Assembly (NCBI GenBank): GCA_017522515.1
Contig: JAFWZH010000259.1
Span: 1-64,000 of the forward strand
Source of the DNA: Clostridia bacterium
GTDB taxonomy: Bacteria > Bacillota_A > Clostridia > UBA1212 > UBA1255
DNA length: 64,000 nucleotides
Direction: 5' to 3'
Numbering within the stretch: the first letter of the stretch is position 1; each line of letters begins with the position of its first letter. The position numbers and the translations under genes were made by a program. The notes below the pieces were generated by a model. It had not been told where the DNA came from and made no database searches. It worked only from the letters and a program-made list of their open reading frames with translations. This document shows positions 43,868 through 54,497 of this stretch, one piece after another.

Positions 43868-46800
43868 CTGTTTATCTTTGTTATGATTTTATTCATATCT
43901 TCATAAATACCTTCTTCAAGCCTTTCCTGATTGAAGTATTTCATATTAGAAATGGTTTCCGTTATTTCAAGAGTCTTTTTCTCCTTATCAACCTTCGCTT
44001 TGGCAAAAATTTGTTGAAATACAGGATTCTTAGCCAATGCTGGATTCTGATATTTACTTTCTGCAATTTCAAATGAACGATTTATTCTGTTGTAATCACA
44101 ACGCAACATCTGAATCTGATGGTATTCACTGGCAATATCGTTCACAATTGATAGAGACTGAACGTCAATGTCAACTCTTTGTCGTCTGATATTACTAGGA
44201 AGAACGTCATAATCAACTAGCTTTATATTGCTATCTGTCTTTTTTATAGTTTCTTTAATAAGATTAAGACTACCTTCGTAATCAATCGATTTGTCTTCGT
44301 TAATATATTTACCTGACGTATATTCATCTAATGCAAATAAAAGAATTTGTCTTTTTTCATTGTCTTGTAGACAATTTGATATGATTGATTCAAATTGTTT
44401 TCCTACCGTTGCATCTTCTAGAATCTGCTTGTAGATTAGTGATTCGCTTAAATTCTTTCCTTGTTCGATGATTGATTTAAGTGCATGTTCATCAGACATA
44501 GAAAGATTTGATTTTGACTCAATGAGTTTCATATCTCGTAATTGTTCGCTCAACATGTCAATCTCGTTTTCATTAAAACAAGAAGAAATAACAATTATAG
44601 TATTGTCATCTAATTCTCCATTTTGGTGATGCCATATAAGCTCATAGGCTGGTGAGATTACAGAATTAAGTTTATCTAGGATTTCTTCTACACTTTCTTT
44701 TTGTGACTCGTCGATCATCATTTGCTCGCTAACAAGAGACACTATTTCCTCTCCTCCATCTCGATACATATTACGAGATTCAATTAATTCTGTATAGTTT
44801 ATCTTTCCTTGTTCGAATTGATCTATAATTGTTTCACTTAATGACAAGGATTTTTTTATAGCAACAACAGATGAATCAATTTCCTGAATTTTTTCTTTTT
44901 CTATAGAAAGCAGTTCACTTAGACTATACGTCTCAGCTGTGCTATATCCAGTCCAGTCTTCAGATAATCCGTTTATATAATCATCGCCATCCCAAGACAG
45001 TACGGATATGGTTCGAGTCCCATAGATATTAAAAGTTCCTTCTTCATTGATTCCAGAACCTTCAAAATAGTTTTTAAATGCTTTTCTTGCACCATTAGCG
45101 ATATCTCTAACCATTTTCTCATATATTTCAGAGTTAATGTTGTTAGCACAAACCTCAAATTGTTTTGTAGACATGAATTTTTTTGATAATTCCATATCTT
45201 CTTCAAGAGAATATGTTCCATCAGGTATTCCAATTTTTGAAAATCTGCTCTGCCACATTGGAAGCTTAGATTCAACTCTGTCTGCATAAGGAAATTCATA
45301 CTTGTTCGGTTCCATTTGATTATTCTCATTTTTAATTTCTTCAACGACAATGGAAGATTCGTCTTCAGAAATATGATTTGAATCATTTTCTGTTATCTCT
45401 ATCGTTTCAATGTCTTCTACGGCATTGTTATCTTTTTTATTGTCAAGAAGACGTCGCTCAAAAATGTTAAACCCATTTTTGAGCCTATTATAATCATTTT
45501 GCGATATGATCCCCTGTGTTAACAACTCGTCTTCAATGAATTTTATTTCTGTTCCATTAGCAACATTAACAGCATATTCAATATTAGGATGTAAGGTGTT
45601 CACATCCTTGCAGTCAAAAATCTTCTGTTCTGATTGACCTTCCGAAATAAGAACTCCCATTAAATAATCTCCTTCAGAATTAGAAACATACCTGTATGGA
45701 TAGAATTTGCCACAGTTATGATTGTACTTGTCAAGAATACTGTATTCAAAAAGAGCTATATTTAGATGATCAAGAGACAATTCTTCTTTATTCTCACTCA
45801 ATTTTCTACACTGAGATGTAATAGCTTCAAGTGTATTATATGCATCTTCTTTTTTATCTATGTCGGCATCACGATCAAGCGGAGCAAGTAATTTCTTTTT
45901 TTCTTCATCTCCGATTATTAAAGAAAGCAAAATATCATTTTCCAACGATAAAAATTGAGATGATGTTTGAGCGACAGAAATGGTCTTAAATTTAATGTCG
46001 TTGATTGCTGAAATTAGCACTCCTCTATTTTCTTTATCTGACGAAATAAGATCTTCTACTAATTCTTTAAATTCAGAAGCTTGTGAACGAGAGTAAATTT
46101 TCCTTCCATTATTCTCAATTGATTCGCATTCGTCCCATTTTTTACTAAGGGTAGTTAGAATATCTCCTTTGTCGAAGATCTGTACTTTTTGAGATTGAAT
46201 TGTGTTTAATTCTTCTTTTAGTTTCTCATTGCTTGTATGATATCTTGACTCCTGTGACAATTGATATTTGATCAAATCTCCGAAAAGATGAGCTAGTTTG
46301 TCGTCTGACAAAGAAAAGTCTATTTCTTTTTCAAGAATATTAACTTGTTCTTTGTTAAATTCAATACTCATTTGCTCTCCCTCTTTTACCGTTCGATTAC
46401 TTATGACAATATCTTTTAGGTTATTGATCTTAATAAAAATTTTATTTTCTGATCCTTTTCCTTCTATGGTTCCATCAATGCCAAACGCACTGATTTTTGC
46501 TTTTCGATTACTATGTTCAAAAGACCTTATCGCCTTGGCAATTGATTTTATATTAGAATATTCAACCCCATCGATATTCAGATAAACAGAATCTTTTTTT
46601 ACTAATGAATTTTCAAACAAATCCTGGTTGTCTTTATCTTTTACTTTAGCAAGCCTTTCTGCGTAAATGGCATCCGCTATTTTGCTATTATAAAATGCAC
46701 AATTCTCTTTTAGATAGGTGGCATTTGCTTGTAAATCATTAAGAATAGCAGTATTCTTTTCATATGCTTTTTGTGTTTTAGCTAATTTTTTCTCTCGATC

Positions 46801-49800
46801 ATCGACTTGATTTCTTGATCGGGTTTGCTCTGTTTCCAGCTGGGTGATTTTATCTTTAAGTGACTGTTTTATTTCAAGGTTAAAATTAGAGTTAAGATTG
46901 GCCATACACTCTTCAGCACTTACACTTAATTCTCCATTTGCGTCAGTTGCAAGTCCTTTGCTAACAAAATCTGCGTTTCGTTCTATAGTCGTTCCATTCT
47001 TAATACTACGGATCATATTACCTTTGCGGATGATTTTGTCGTACATAAAAACATCGTTTGAATTTTCTTGTGTGAAACGATATGCTTTTATTCCGCCCCA
47101 TTTGTCCAGAAGCTCTTTGGGAATTTTATTCCCTTGACGCATCATTCGGCCAAGTCTTTGTTCGTCGTCAGAAGCTTTCCATGGAGCATCAAGCATTATT
47201 CCTCCTACAATGCTTTCTTGCAAATTATTCCCCACGCCCATTGACTCAGAAGACCCTATAACAACTCTGTATTTTGCTGAATTAATGCCGCTAATAAGTT
47301 GTTCTTTCTTTTTATTGTCGGCACCATAAGTTGAGTTATTAAAAAATACAATTTCATTAGCTGGAATACCAGCTTTAATTAAATCTTTCTTTAATACCTC
47401 ATAGAATGACCATTTATGATGGGTTTTTGTTTCATCTTTAGCTCGTTCTAATTGAACAATGATATCTTTGGCTTCTTTTCCTAGAATCTCATCTTCAAGA
47501 TCATAATTGTTTCTTATATGATCAATCATATTGTCAATATGATTGTTAAGTTCATCATTTTTAAGATACTCATAATCATCTTCACCTGACTCTCCACCGT
47601 TAGTTTTCTTTTTTAGACTTGCCATCATAATCTTAAGATCTTCGTCTAATGCGATAAACTTATTGTGGTTTTCTAAAAGTGATGTAAACACAATCTCTTT
47701 TTTCTCATATCTTGCGTTACTAACTTGATCGCAGAATATAAGTTGCACACCTTTGTATTCTTTGCCATTGAAAACGCCTACAGTCTCATCATACCTGTCT
47801 TTTATCATCTTAACACACGTCTCTCTTTTAGAGTTACGTGTGAGCAAACTTACAGGTATGTTGTAATCTGTCGCAATCGTTTTGAGAACCTCTTGAGGAA
47901 TCACAAAGTCAACGTCAACCGTTCCTCTTCTGGCAATAGATATTGCAGTAAGAGACAATGCCTTTCTTTCCCCTTCTGTAAGTTTTATATATTTTAATTC
48001 ATTAAGTGATCTTGCTGGCTCTTTATGAGAACTAATTGCTTTTTGATATTCAAGAATTAATTTAATATCTTCTGTAACTGCATAATAAGCAGATGACGAA
48101 GGAATCATGATTTGCTCCACGTTCCCCTTTGGTCTGTTTTTTAGTAGAAGAGGAGTATTTTCTGTATCGACAACATTTGCGAGAGTCATATACATTGGAG
48201 ATAAAGCGTTTATGTTACTTATCTTTCCATAAACCTTTTGTCTTCTTGGTGTTCCGATTGCATCATATGTTATCTCTTCTGTTGGAGGATAAAATGTATT
48301 TTCGAAATTTTTGTCATCCCATCCAGCTTTTTTTAGAAAATTGGGCTTTATATACTTGAAATATACCAGCATTTCGGTAATGGCATTTGTTATGGGCGTT
48401 CCTGTTGCCATGACAATGCCAGTATCAGTATTGTTGTTAAGGGTATGGATATAATGACACAAGCTCATCATATTTTTAGCCTTGTTTGAGCTTTCTGCAA
48501 CACCTGAACCTTGTGTCATTTGTTTTCCTGTCTCTGTTGCAAGATTTTTATATCCGTGGGCTTCATCGACACAGAAAAAATCGAACCCTAAATCACTAAT
48601 TCCAATTTTTGTTTTTTTGTCTTTTTCTTCTTGGATCTCAAGGAGTTTTAGATTCTCATGTAATTTTGAGATTCTTTTTCTTATCTCATTAAGAACAGTT
48701 TCATATTTCGTTGACTTTTGATTATCAGATAAAATAGCATCCATCAATTCATTTTGGTATACAATATCTCGTTTTATATCTATTAATTCAGCGTTTGGCA
48801 CATATATATGAGCAAGAGCTGATTCTGTCATAACACATAAGTCAAAGTCCTCATTTTTTATACTTTTTAATGAATTGGCAATGCTATTGTTTTTACCATC
48901 ACCTGCCATTACATATACTATTTTCGTATTTTCAAAAGAAGACTCCAAATCTTTTTTAATTGATGCAATGTTGTTAGGACGAACAATCATAACAGGACGA
49001 TTGCACATATTCATCTTCTTCATTGTTTTCATAAGTGATGCCATTGTCAATGTTTTTCCAGCTCCAACTGCATGATCAAGTAGACCTGTTCTATTATATA
49101 ACATCTGTGCTATTGCCCGTCTCTGATAGTCATATAAATCTTTGCGTAAACCGTCAACTTGGATAAAAGATCCGTCAAACTTAGGAACGACATAAGAATT
49201 AAGAGAATCATTATATTTTTTCTCAACAATTGCAGAATGTCCTGGTGTGTTTTTTATAAATCTTTTCAGTAATTTGTTAAGTTCAACGAACAGATTCTTT
49301 GCTTCAAATTCCCAAATTCCTTTTCTTTTAGCATAGACCTCATATGATTCATCCTTTTTCTGACGAGTTCCAAATGTTGCAACTCCCCCTTGAACAAAAC
49401 AATCTAATGCGTTATTCAATCTTTTTAGTTTAGACGATACAGAATCTTCACTATCAAATGGCATGCCCTCAGATAAGGACAAACCAAATTTAGATGCAAT
49501 TTGGTTAAAATATTTATTTTCATTTTTCCCTCTCGATACACATTCTATAGTACAAAGAGTTTCATTGAACTGGAATGTGTAAGAATTAGTTCCTATTCCT
49601 TCATTAATTGCATCACAAAAAGAAGAATATATTTCTTTACTAATATATGGTAATCCGCCTTGAATATCAATTTCGTCTATTGTAAGTCGTTTGGGCATGG
49701 CTTCTTTCAAAGCTGATATGTTTTCAGCGTATTTCTCTGCAAGACCTGATGACTCTATATAATTAATTTTGTCAGCAATGTTACCTGACAAATAGATATT

Positions 49801-51909
49801 CTTAGGAATAAACTTTTCTTCTTCAGGACAAAAGAAAATTTCTCCTTTGCATATATCTTGCCAATTAGCTCCAAAATTTTCTTCTAGATACGCAATGTCA
49901 ATTTCTCCGAATTTCTTATTCATCGAATACAAGACATGCTCCTCTATGGAAGTAGGTAATTTTTGCTTGGAATTAACGAAGATATTTCGTTCTAAAATAC
50001 TTGCTACAACGATTTTCCCTTCTTCATTTTTCTTCTCTAAGAGTATGATGTCAAGAAAATCTTTATCGTAATCTTTAATGAATTGAATTTCTTTATTATC
50101 AAAAAGATTACCATTTTTTTGTATGAAATTTTCATATATGTTTTTTATATGAACAAGACTTTTATCAAAATCTTCACTATCCTTTATTCCTGCATTATCC
50201 TTTGCTATTTTACGATGAGTTTTGTATGCATTTCTCAACTCAATGTAGTCACATAAAATAGATATTTGTTTATCAGATAATCCTTCAATTTTTTCTATGA
50301 CTGAGGATTGTTCCCCATATTTAGAATAAGTAAAATATTCTACGTATGGAACTTTTATTCCGTTTTCTTCTATTATTATCGCATTTCGATTGAATGTTGT
50401 TGGAATGTTTTTAACTTCATCAACAGTTTGTTGTTCCGGAATTATACTCAAAAATTCACCTTCTTCTTTAATTTGATCAAGTATTGTACTTTTTATTTTG
50501 ACACTTAAATCTTTCAGATCTTTAGAAGAAAGAATATTTGATGGATTCTGATTGTCAATGTCAATCGATTTGATTGGATTAACAAAAAAGTCTTTTTTGA
50601 CAAATTTTCCAAGAGCTCTAGTGCCGATTGATAGATTTCCTAAAATAAGAGAATCTTTATTTACTACTTCTTCCTTATTATTAGCTAATGTTTTATATGA
50701 CTCTATAAAAAGATTGTTTACATATCTAGTGTTATAAGAATTGATAGAATCTCCTTTTTTGTCTGGGTTCTTTTCTATAATGGTAACTGCATTACTTTCT
50801 ATGAAGTCGAATTTCTGTATCTTGTCTTCACCTTTTTTCCATTTGCGGAAAATTAGCAAATCACATTCTGTTTGCTCAGAATCAACAAAAATTCCAGAGG
50901 GAAGACGAACTACACCTATCAACTTGGCTTGATTGGCAATTTCTTTTCTTACTTCATTTCGGCTGTTGTCTAGGAATCCAGTACTGGTAATGATCACACT
51001 CATTCCGCCTTCCTTTGTTTGCTCCAACATCTTCATAATGTAATAATTATGAAGTGAGTTTTTGGCCATTTTTTGTGCTGATGATTTATAATCCCAAGTC
51101 AAATCTACAACATTGAGGGAGTTTCCAGAAAAAGGCACATTAGTGGCTGTTATATCAAAATCTTTTTTTAGATTCCTTACGTCTTGTAAGGCACTATTGA
51201 TGGTATTTACATAAGGATATAGTATTTTAGTCGTTAAACTGGCTAATATATCTATATCTATGCCTGTTATGTTTAATCTTTTGTCTTCATAGTCTTTGAC
51301 GAATGCCCCCATGCCAACCGCAAAATCTCCCAATTTTTGACCATTTTGCAGACCTGCTGATTTGACTATATCTGCTAATATGGAAGTTATTTCTTTAGGT
51401 GTATAATAACTGGTGTTTTTACTATAAGCATCACTTAATGCATTGTTGTTATTTTTCCCATGTACAGAATCACATAAATCTTTCCATAAATTGGAGATTG
51501 TCGTTTCTGCATGTTCGTTATCCTGACTATATTCTGGAGACAAACATTTGTATTGAGTTGCATAGTATTTAGGGGATTCGTATGCATATGTCGAGAAATA
51601 TCGAAACAGTTTATCTTTTACTGATGAATTGTTTCGATTTAATCCTGTAATGTCGTCTGTAAAATTTTTAACAAAGAAACGCAAAGTCTCGTTTTCTTTT
51701 TCTGTGAAAGAAAATAAATTAATTCCTTTTGCTTTTGCATATTCATTAAGATAGGCTGTGCCTACAATTGTCTCAGTTCCATTTCTGAATTGACCAATTC
51801 CCAATCTGTTTTTCAGATTTCTGATTTCATTTTCATCGTAATGTATATCATTGATAGATTTGTGCTTATAACCTTCTATCTTATTATCAGTTAAAATATC
51901 ATTTTTCAT
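43864..51909 (-). CDS. Giant N6-methylase-like / SNF2 helicase protein (DarB-like)
   Basis: About 2681 residues from the ATG at 51909. The frame is open to a TTG at 51957, but that part lies in a 17-bp hairpin. In numbering from 51957, the methylase-like domain has GDFAVGMGAF near 214 (motif I) and TNVPF near 275 in place of NPPY/F. The helicase motifs are HAVGAGKT near 962, CVDEAHGYKN near 1130, MATGTPITN, and DEQRLGRMMRQGN near 1602. The last 1000 residues are mostly coiled coil. Similar proteins (DarB of phage P1, large ICE methylase-helicases) protect incoming DNA from restriction. The altered motif IV may mean altered catalysis. Confidence 0.85.
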   Translation of the reverse strand: MKNDILTDNKIEGYKHKSINDIHYDENEIRNLKNRLGIGQFRNGTETIVGTAYLNEYAKAKGINLFSFTEKENETLRFFVKNFTDDITGLNRNNSSVKDKLFRYFSTYAYESPKYYATQYKCLSPEYSQDNEHAETTISNLWKDLCDSVHGKNNNNALSDAYSKNTSYYTPKEITSILADIVKSAGLQNGQKLGDFAVGMGAFVKDYEDKRLNITGIDIDILASLTTKILYPYVNTINSALQDVRNLKKDFDITATNVPFSGNSLNVVDLTWDYKSSAQKMAKNSLHNYYIMKMLEQTKEGGMSVIITSTGFLDNSRNEVRKEIANQAKLIGVVRLPSGIFVDSEQTECDLLIFRKWKKGEDKIQKFDFIESNAVTIIEKNPDKKGDSINSYNTRYVNNLFIESYKTLANNKEEVVNKDSLILGNLSIGTRALGKFVKKDFFVNPIKSIDIDNQNPSNILSSKDLKDLSVKIKSTILDQIKEEGEFLSIIPEQQTVDEVKNIPTTFNRNAIIIEENGIKVPYVEYFTYSKYGEQSSVIEKIEGLSDKQISILCDYIELRNAYKTHRKIAKDNAGIKDSEDFDKSLVHIKNIYENFIQKNGNLFDNKEIQFIKDYDKDFLDIILLEKKNEEGKIVVASILERNIFVNSKQKLPTSIEEHVLYSMNKKFGEIDIAYLEENFGANWQDICKGEIFFCPEEEKFIPKNIYLSGNIADKINYIESSGLAEKYAENISALKEAMPKRLTIDEIDIQGGLPYISKEIYSSFCDAINEGIGTNSYTFQFNETLCTIECVSRGKNENKYFNQIASKFGLSLSEGMPFDSEDSVSSKLKRLNNALDCFVQGGVATFGTRQKKDESYEVYAKRKGIWEFEAKNLFVELNKLLKRFIKNTPGHSAIVEKKYNDSLNSYVVPKFDGSFIQVDGLRKDLYDYQRRAIAQMLYNRTGLLDHAVGAGKTLTMASLMKTMKKMNMCNRPVMIVRPNNIASIKKDLESSFENTKIVYVMAGDGKNNSIANSLKSIKNEDFDLCVMTESALAHIYVPNAELIDIKRDIVYQNELMDAILSDNQKSTKYETVLNEIRKRISKLHENLKLLEIQEEKDKKTKIGISDLGFDFFCVDEAHGYKNLATETGKQMTQGSGVAESSNKAKNMMSLCHYIHTLNNNTDTGIVMATGTPITNAITEMLVYFKYIKPNFLKKAGWDDKNFENTFYPPTEEITYDAIGTPRRQKVYGKISNINALSPMYMTLANVVDTENTPLLLKNRPKGNVEQIMIPSSSAYYAVTEDIKLILEYQKAISSHKEPARSLNELKYIKLTEGERKALSLTAISIARRGTVDVDFVIPQEVLKTIATDYNIPVSLLTRNSKRETCVKMIKDRYDETVGVFNGKEYKGVQLIFCDQVSNARYEKKEIVFTSLLENHNKFIALDEDLKIMMASLKKKTNGGESGEDDYEYLKNDELNNHIDNMIDHIRNNYDLEDEILGKEAKDIIVQLERAKDETKTHHKWSFYEVLKKDLIKAGIPANEIVFFNNSTYGADNKKKEQLISGINSAKYRVVIGSSESMGVGNNLQESIVGGIMLDAPWKASDDEQRLGRMMRQGNKIPKELLDKWGGIKAYRFTQENSNDVFMYDKIIRKGNMIRSIKNGTTIERNADFVSKGLATDANGELSVSAEECMANLNSNFNLEIKQSLKDKITQLETEQTRSRNQVDDREKKLAKTQKAYEKNTAILNDLQANATYLKENCAFYNSKIADAIYAERLAKVKDKDNQDLFENSLVKKDSVYLNIDGVEYSNIKSIAKAIRSFEHSNRKAKISAFGIDGTIEGKGSENKIFIKINNLKDIVISNRTVKEGEQMSIEFNKEQVNILEKEIDFSLSDDKLAHLFGDLIKYQLSQESRYHTSNEKLKEELNTIQSQKVQIFDKGDILTTLSKKWDECESIENNGRKIYSRSQASEFKELVEDLISSDKENRGVLISAINDIKFKTISVAQTSSQFLSLENDILLSLIIGDEEKKKLLAPLDRDADIDKKEDAYNTLEAITSQCRKLSENKEELSLDHLNIALFEYSILDKYNHNCGKFYPYRYVSNSEGDYLMGVLISEGQSEQKIFDCKDVNTLHPNIEYAVNVANGTEIKFIEDELLTQGIISQNDYNRLKNGFNIFERRLLDNKKDNNAVEDIETIEITENDSNHISEDESSIVVEEIKNENNQMEPNKYEFPYADRVESKLPMWQSRFSKIGIPDGTYSLEEDMELSKKFMSTKQFEVCANNINSEIYEKMVRDIANGARKAFKNYFEGSGINEEGTFNIYGTRTISVLSWDGDDYINGLSEDWTGYSTAETYSLSELLSIEKEKIQEIDSSVVAIKKSLSLSETIIDQFEQGKINYTELIESRNMYRDGGEEIVSLVSEQMMIDESQKESVEEILDKLNSVISPAYELIWHHQNGELDDNTIIVISSCFNENEIDMLSEQLRDMKLIESKSNLSMSDEHALKSIIEQGKNLSESLIYKQILEDATVGKQFESIISNCLQDNEKRQILLFALDEYTSGKYINEDKSIDYEGSLNLIKETIKKTDSNIKLVDYDVLPSNIRRQRVDIDVQSLSIVNDIASEYHQIQMLRCDYNRINRSFEIAESKYQNPALAKNPVFQQIFAKAKVDKEKKTLEITETISNMKYFNQERLEEGIYEDMNKIITKINR

Positions 51910-51926
51910 ATTTTCTATGTTTATAT

Positions 51927-51964
51927 ACGAGCTTTGAACTTCCATCTGGAAGTCCAAAACTCGT
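51927..51964 (-). promoter_or_regulatory. 17-bp stem-loop in the leader of the methylase-helicase gene
   Basis: ACGAGCTTTGAACTTCC (51927-51943) and GGAAGTCCAAAACTCGT (51948-51964) pair along all 17 positions as minus-strand RNA, with two G-U wobbles and a 4-nt loop. It lies between the stop of the 606-residue gene and the chosen ATG, and contains an alternative ATG at 51945. No U run follows, so it is more likely a processing, stability or translation-control element. Confidence 0.75.
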
Positions 51965-51991
51965 AGTTGTTAGACAATACAGAATCTTATG

Positions 51992-53812
51992 TTACTTGCC
52001 AATCTTGATGGTTTTTCTTTCGTTTTCAAGATTTTGTACCTTACTTTCTTTTGCTTTCTCCATTTTAAGGAAATCGCTGATTTTGAGGACTCCTTTGGCA
52101 AGAATGTGCTCTTGTACTGAATTTACAAGCTCATGGCATTCCTCAAGCGAACGTCCTTTAATAGGATATTGTCTTTGCTCTAATTCTCCAGTTTGTTGAT
52201 TAACTTTTTGCATTATGTCAGCAGAGGAGAATCCAATAGACATTGATCCTCTGTCGGAAATGACAAAACCTCCTAATTCTCTAACTTGGGAACATATTTC
52301 TTTCATCGTTTTGTTATCAAGATTATCTGTCTTAAGACGGATCATGACAACTTCAGGAGCATCTTTGATTGTGTATGTCAGATTTTGAGTTAAGTTATGA
52401 TACTCCTTTTTTTCCGCATTAATAAGTACTTTGATTTCGTTATCCATCTGATTTAAGTACTTCTGACATGTTGTTGCTCCTACTTCTAATGATGCAATTT
52501 TAGACTGCAACATACTTGCCTTAAATTGCAATTCATCAAGATCTACTTGCCTATCTTCTTTAGAAAGTCCATTTTTTGTTGACGTTACAAATGTCGCTTT
52601 GATGCTCCCATCTGCGTACTCTTTCCAGGAGTTCTCTTTTAGTTTGAATCCGTATTTTTCTGCGTCACTTGTTATTTTTGCACCTTTAGGCAAATGGTTG
52701 ACTTCAACGGAAACAAAATCTTTGTCTTCTTTAGCGGAAATGATAGTATCAACACTCATTACCGATGTCGTACCGTTTAACTTTGATGTTAATGTTTGAA
52801 CTTCATCCCTAACTTGCAAAGCTGTTTCCAAATCATTGTTGGGAATAATGATCTGACGAGAAGTATAATTGTTTCCTTGTTTTGATACCTTCTCTTCAGA
52901 AACAATCGTCAATCCCTTTTCTTTAAGAAATCCCTGTAATCTTTCTAACTCAACTTTGTTAGAATCTTTTCCCATGTCGACATTTTTGTCAATATATACA
53001 GGAATAATTAGAGAATCCAATCCTTCTCGACGAATACCTCTCATCTTGAAGTTCTCTTTTACAATGGAATCAAGTTCCTTCTTAAATGTCATCATGCATT
53101 CGTATGCATCTTTTTGAGACACAAAAGTGCGAAATTCCCTCACCTCTCGTCCGTTCTGGATGTCGTTGTTACGAGCTTTCTCAAGGAAAAAGTCGCTATA
53201 CTTTATTGGAAAAGTGATTATTGTAGAATGGTACATCGACGTGGAAAGCTTTGCAATACCATTCTCTTTGACTTTGTCAGAAAGTGATTTGAACTGTTCT
53301 GGTGTGAGTTCGTTATTGTTGTAAATCAACCTTACCTCATTGTCCGATACTGTAACTCGATACTTTGTCAAACTGTATTCGGAACGGATCTTGGTGGCAG
53401 ATACAATTACAGCATCTTCATTAAGTTCTGGATTGTTACGATTCAAACCAATAAAATCATTTGCGTCGGTTTCTGACGCAAACTGAAAAGAATATGTGTT
53501 CTTCTCCATATCGTTATCAAACACAATATCTTTAATCGCTTTTGTCATGTATACACCATGACATTGTTCGCAGACAGTTTTGATCGCATGAAACTGAGAT
53601 GGAGTTAATTTTTCATCGCTGATTGTGACTACGACTCCAGCATCAATGCCATCAAGATCCTTTTTTTCTGTTGATACAGCCATGTTCTGCATCATGTTCC
53701 ACACCTTTCCAAGAGTGATGTCTGCACTCTTCTGAACTTCTTCTGAATGAGAAGCTGTTACCTGATTGTCTGGATTTAAGACAAATTCAGGTGTTACATT
53801 TTCGTTTGCCAT
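51992..53812 (-). CDS. Hypothetical protein with repeated alpha/beta domains
   Basis: Length 606 residues, cytosolic. Several segments share a beta-strand/helix/beta pattern built on L-T-P-x-Q-F or similar (VVVTISDEKLTPSQFHAIKTVCEQCHGVYM near 60; IYNNNELTPEQFKSLSDKVKENGIAKL near 170; VMIRLKTDNLDNKTMKEICSQVRELGGFVI near 510). This suggests tandem copies of one small domain, with a coiled-coil region near 425-480. It precedes the methylase-helicase by one hairpin. Function unknown, possibly its partner. Confidence 0.65.
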   Translation of the reverse strand: MANENVTPEFVLNPDNQVTASHSEEVQKSADITLGKVWNMMQNMAVSTEKKDLDGIDAGVVVTISDEKLTPSQFHAIKTVCEQCHGVYMTKAIKDIVFDNDMEKNTYSFQFASETDANDFIGLNRNNPELNEDAVIVSATKIRSEYSLTKYRVTVSDNEVRLIYNNNELTPEQFKSLSDKVKENGIAKLSTSMYHSTIITFPIKYSDFFLEKARNNDIQNGREVREFRTFVSQKDAYECMMTFKKELDSIVKENFKMRGIRREGLDSLIIPVYIDKNVDMGKDSNKVELERLQGFLKEKGLTIVSEEKVSKQGNNYTSRQIIIPNNDLETALQVRDEVQTLTSKLNGTTSVMSVDTIISAKEDKDFVSVEVNHLPKGAKITSDAEKYGFKLKENSWKEYADGSIKATFVTSTKNGLSKEDRQVDLDELQFKASMLQSKIASLEVGATTCQKYLNQMDNEIKVLINAEKKEYHNLTQNLTYTIKDAPEVVMIRLKTDNLDNKTMKEICSQVRELGGFVISDRGSMSIGFSSADIMQKVNQQTGELEQRQYPIKGRSLEECHELVNSVQEHILAKGVLKISDFLKMEKAKESKVQNLENERKTIKIGK

Positions 53813-53885
53813 AAAATTTATGTTTTTAATTAATAGAATCTGTCGATAACTAAGTATCCGTAATTCAAGTAGAACGAAGAATCGT

Positions 53886-54497
53886 TTAATGTGCCAGGAA
53901 AAATGATTTCTCTATTTCCTGACGCTCCTCGTCCTGTGAATTGAGTCTTTTTAGTTTTTCTCCATAAACCAAATAAAGATTTGCCAAATCATTCATCTTT
54001 TTTTGATACTTTAGTATATGTGGTTTGATTATATTGAAATAATCATTTATGTTTTTATCTCTTTCTTCTTTATTGACTCCTACTTTTGTTATATCCTTAA
54101 ATTGTTCAATCAACATTGTTAGAATTTCCTTAAGAGAAACAACCCTGTCAAGAACAAAACGTGCTTCATTAACTTTATTTATTAGACCCTGAAAAAAATA
54201 AGTTGTCATATTTAGATTGTTGCTAATTGTGATGATTTCAGTCTGCAATGCTTCCAAATCGCAGAATTTACGATGAAGATCATTGTATATCTGACTCACA
54301 CAAGTTAAAGGGATTGGACTATAAAACATTGTTGCGATTTGTTCTACAGAGCCAGCAATCTCTGTTAGAATGACATTTCCTAATTTTATTACTGTTTCTG
54401 CGAATCCGACCTGAATCCAACGAACCTGATATTTAGAAAACAACTCATCGTTAAGTTGATCTTCTGTTATGTGTAATAATTCTTCCATTTTTTTCAT
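53886..54497 (-). CDS. Hypothetical helical protein of the right-arm operon
   Basis: Length 203 residues, mostly helical, with no motif I recognise. The central FFQGLINKVNEARFVLDRVVSLKEILTMLIEQF and C-terminal LYLVYGEKLKRLNSQDEERQEIE look like coiled coils. It overlaps the upstream gene by one base. A 73-bp gap follows, with no separate promoter seen. Confidence 0.6.
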   Translation of the reverse strand: MKKMEELLHITEDQLNDELFSKYQVRWIQVGFAETVIKLGNVILTEIAGSVEQIATMFYSPIPLTCVSQIYNDLHRKFCDLEALQTEIITISNNLNMTTYFFQGLINKVNEARFVLDRVVSLKEILTMLIEQFKDITKVGVNKEERDKNINDYFNIIKPHILKYQKKMNDLANLYLVYGEKLKRLNSQDEERQEIEKSFFLAH

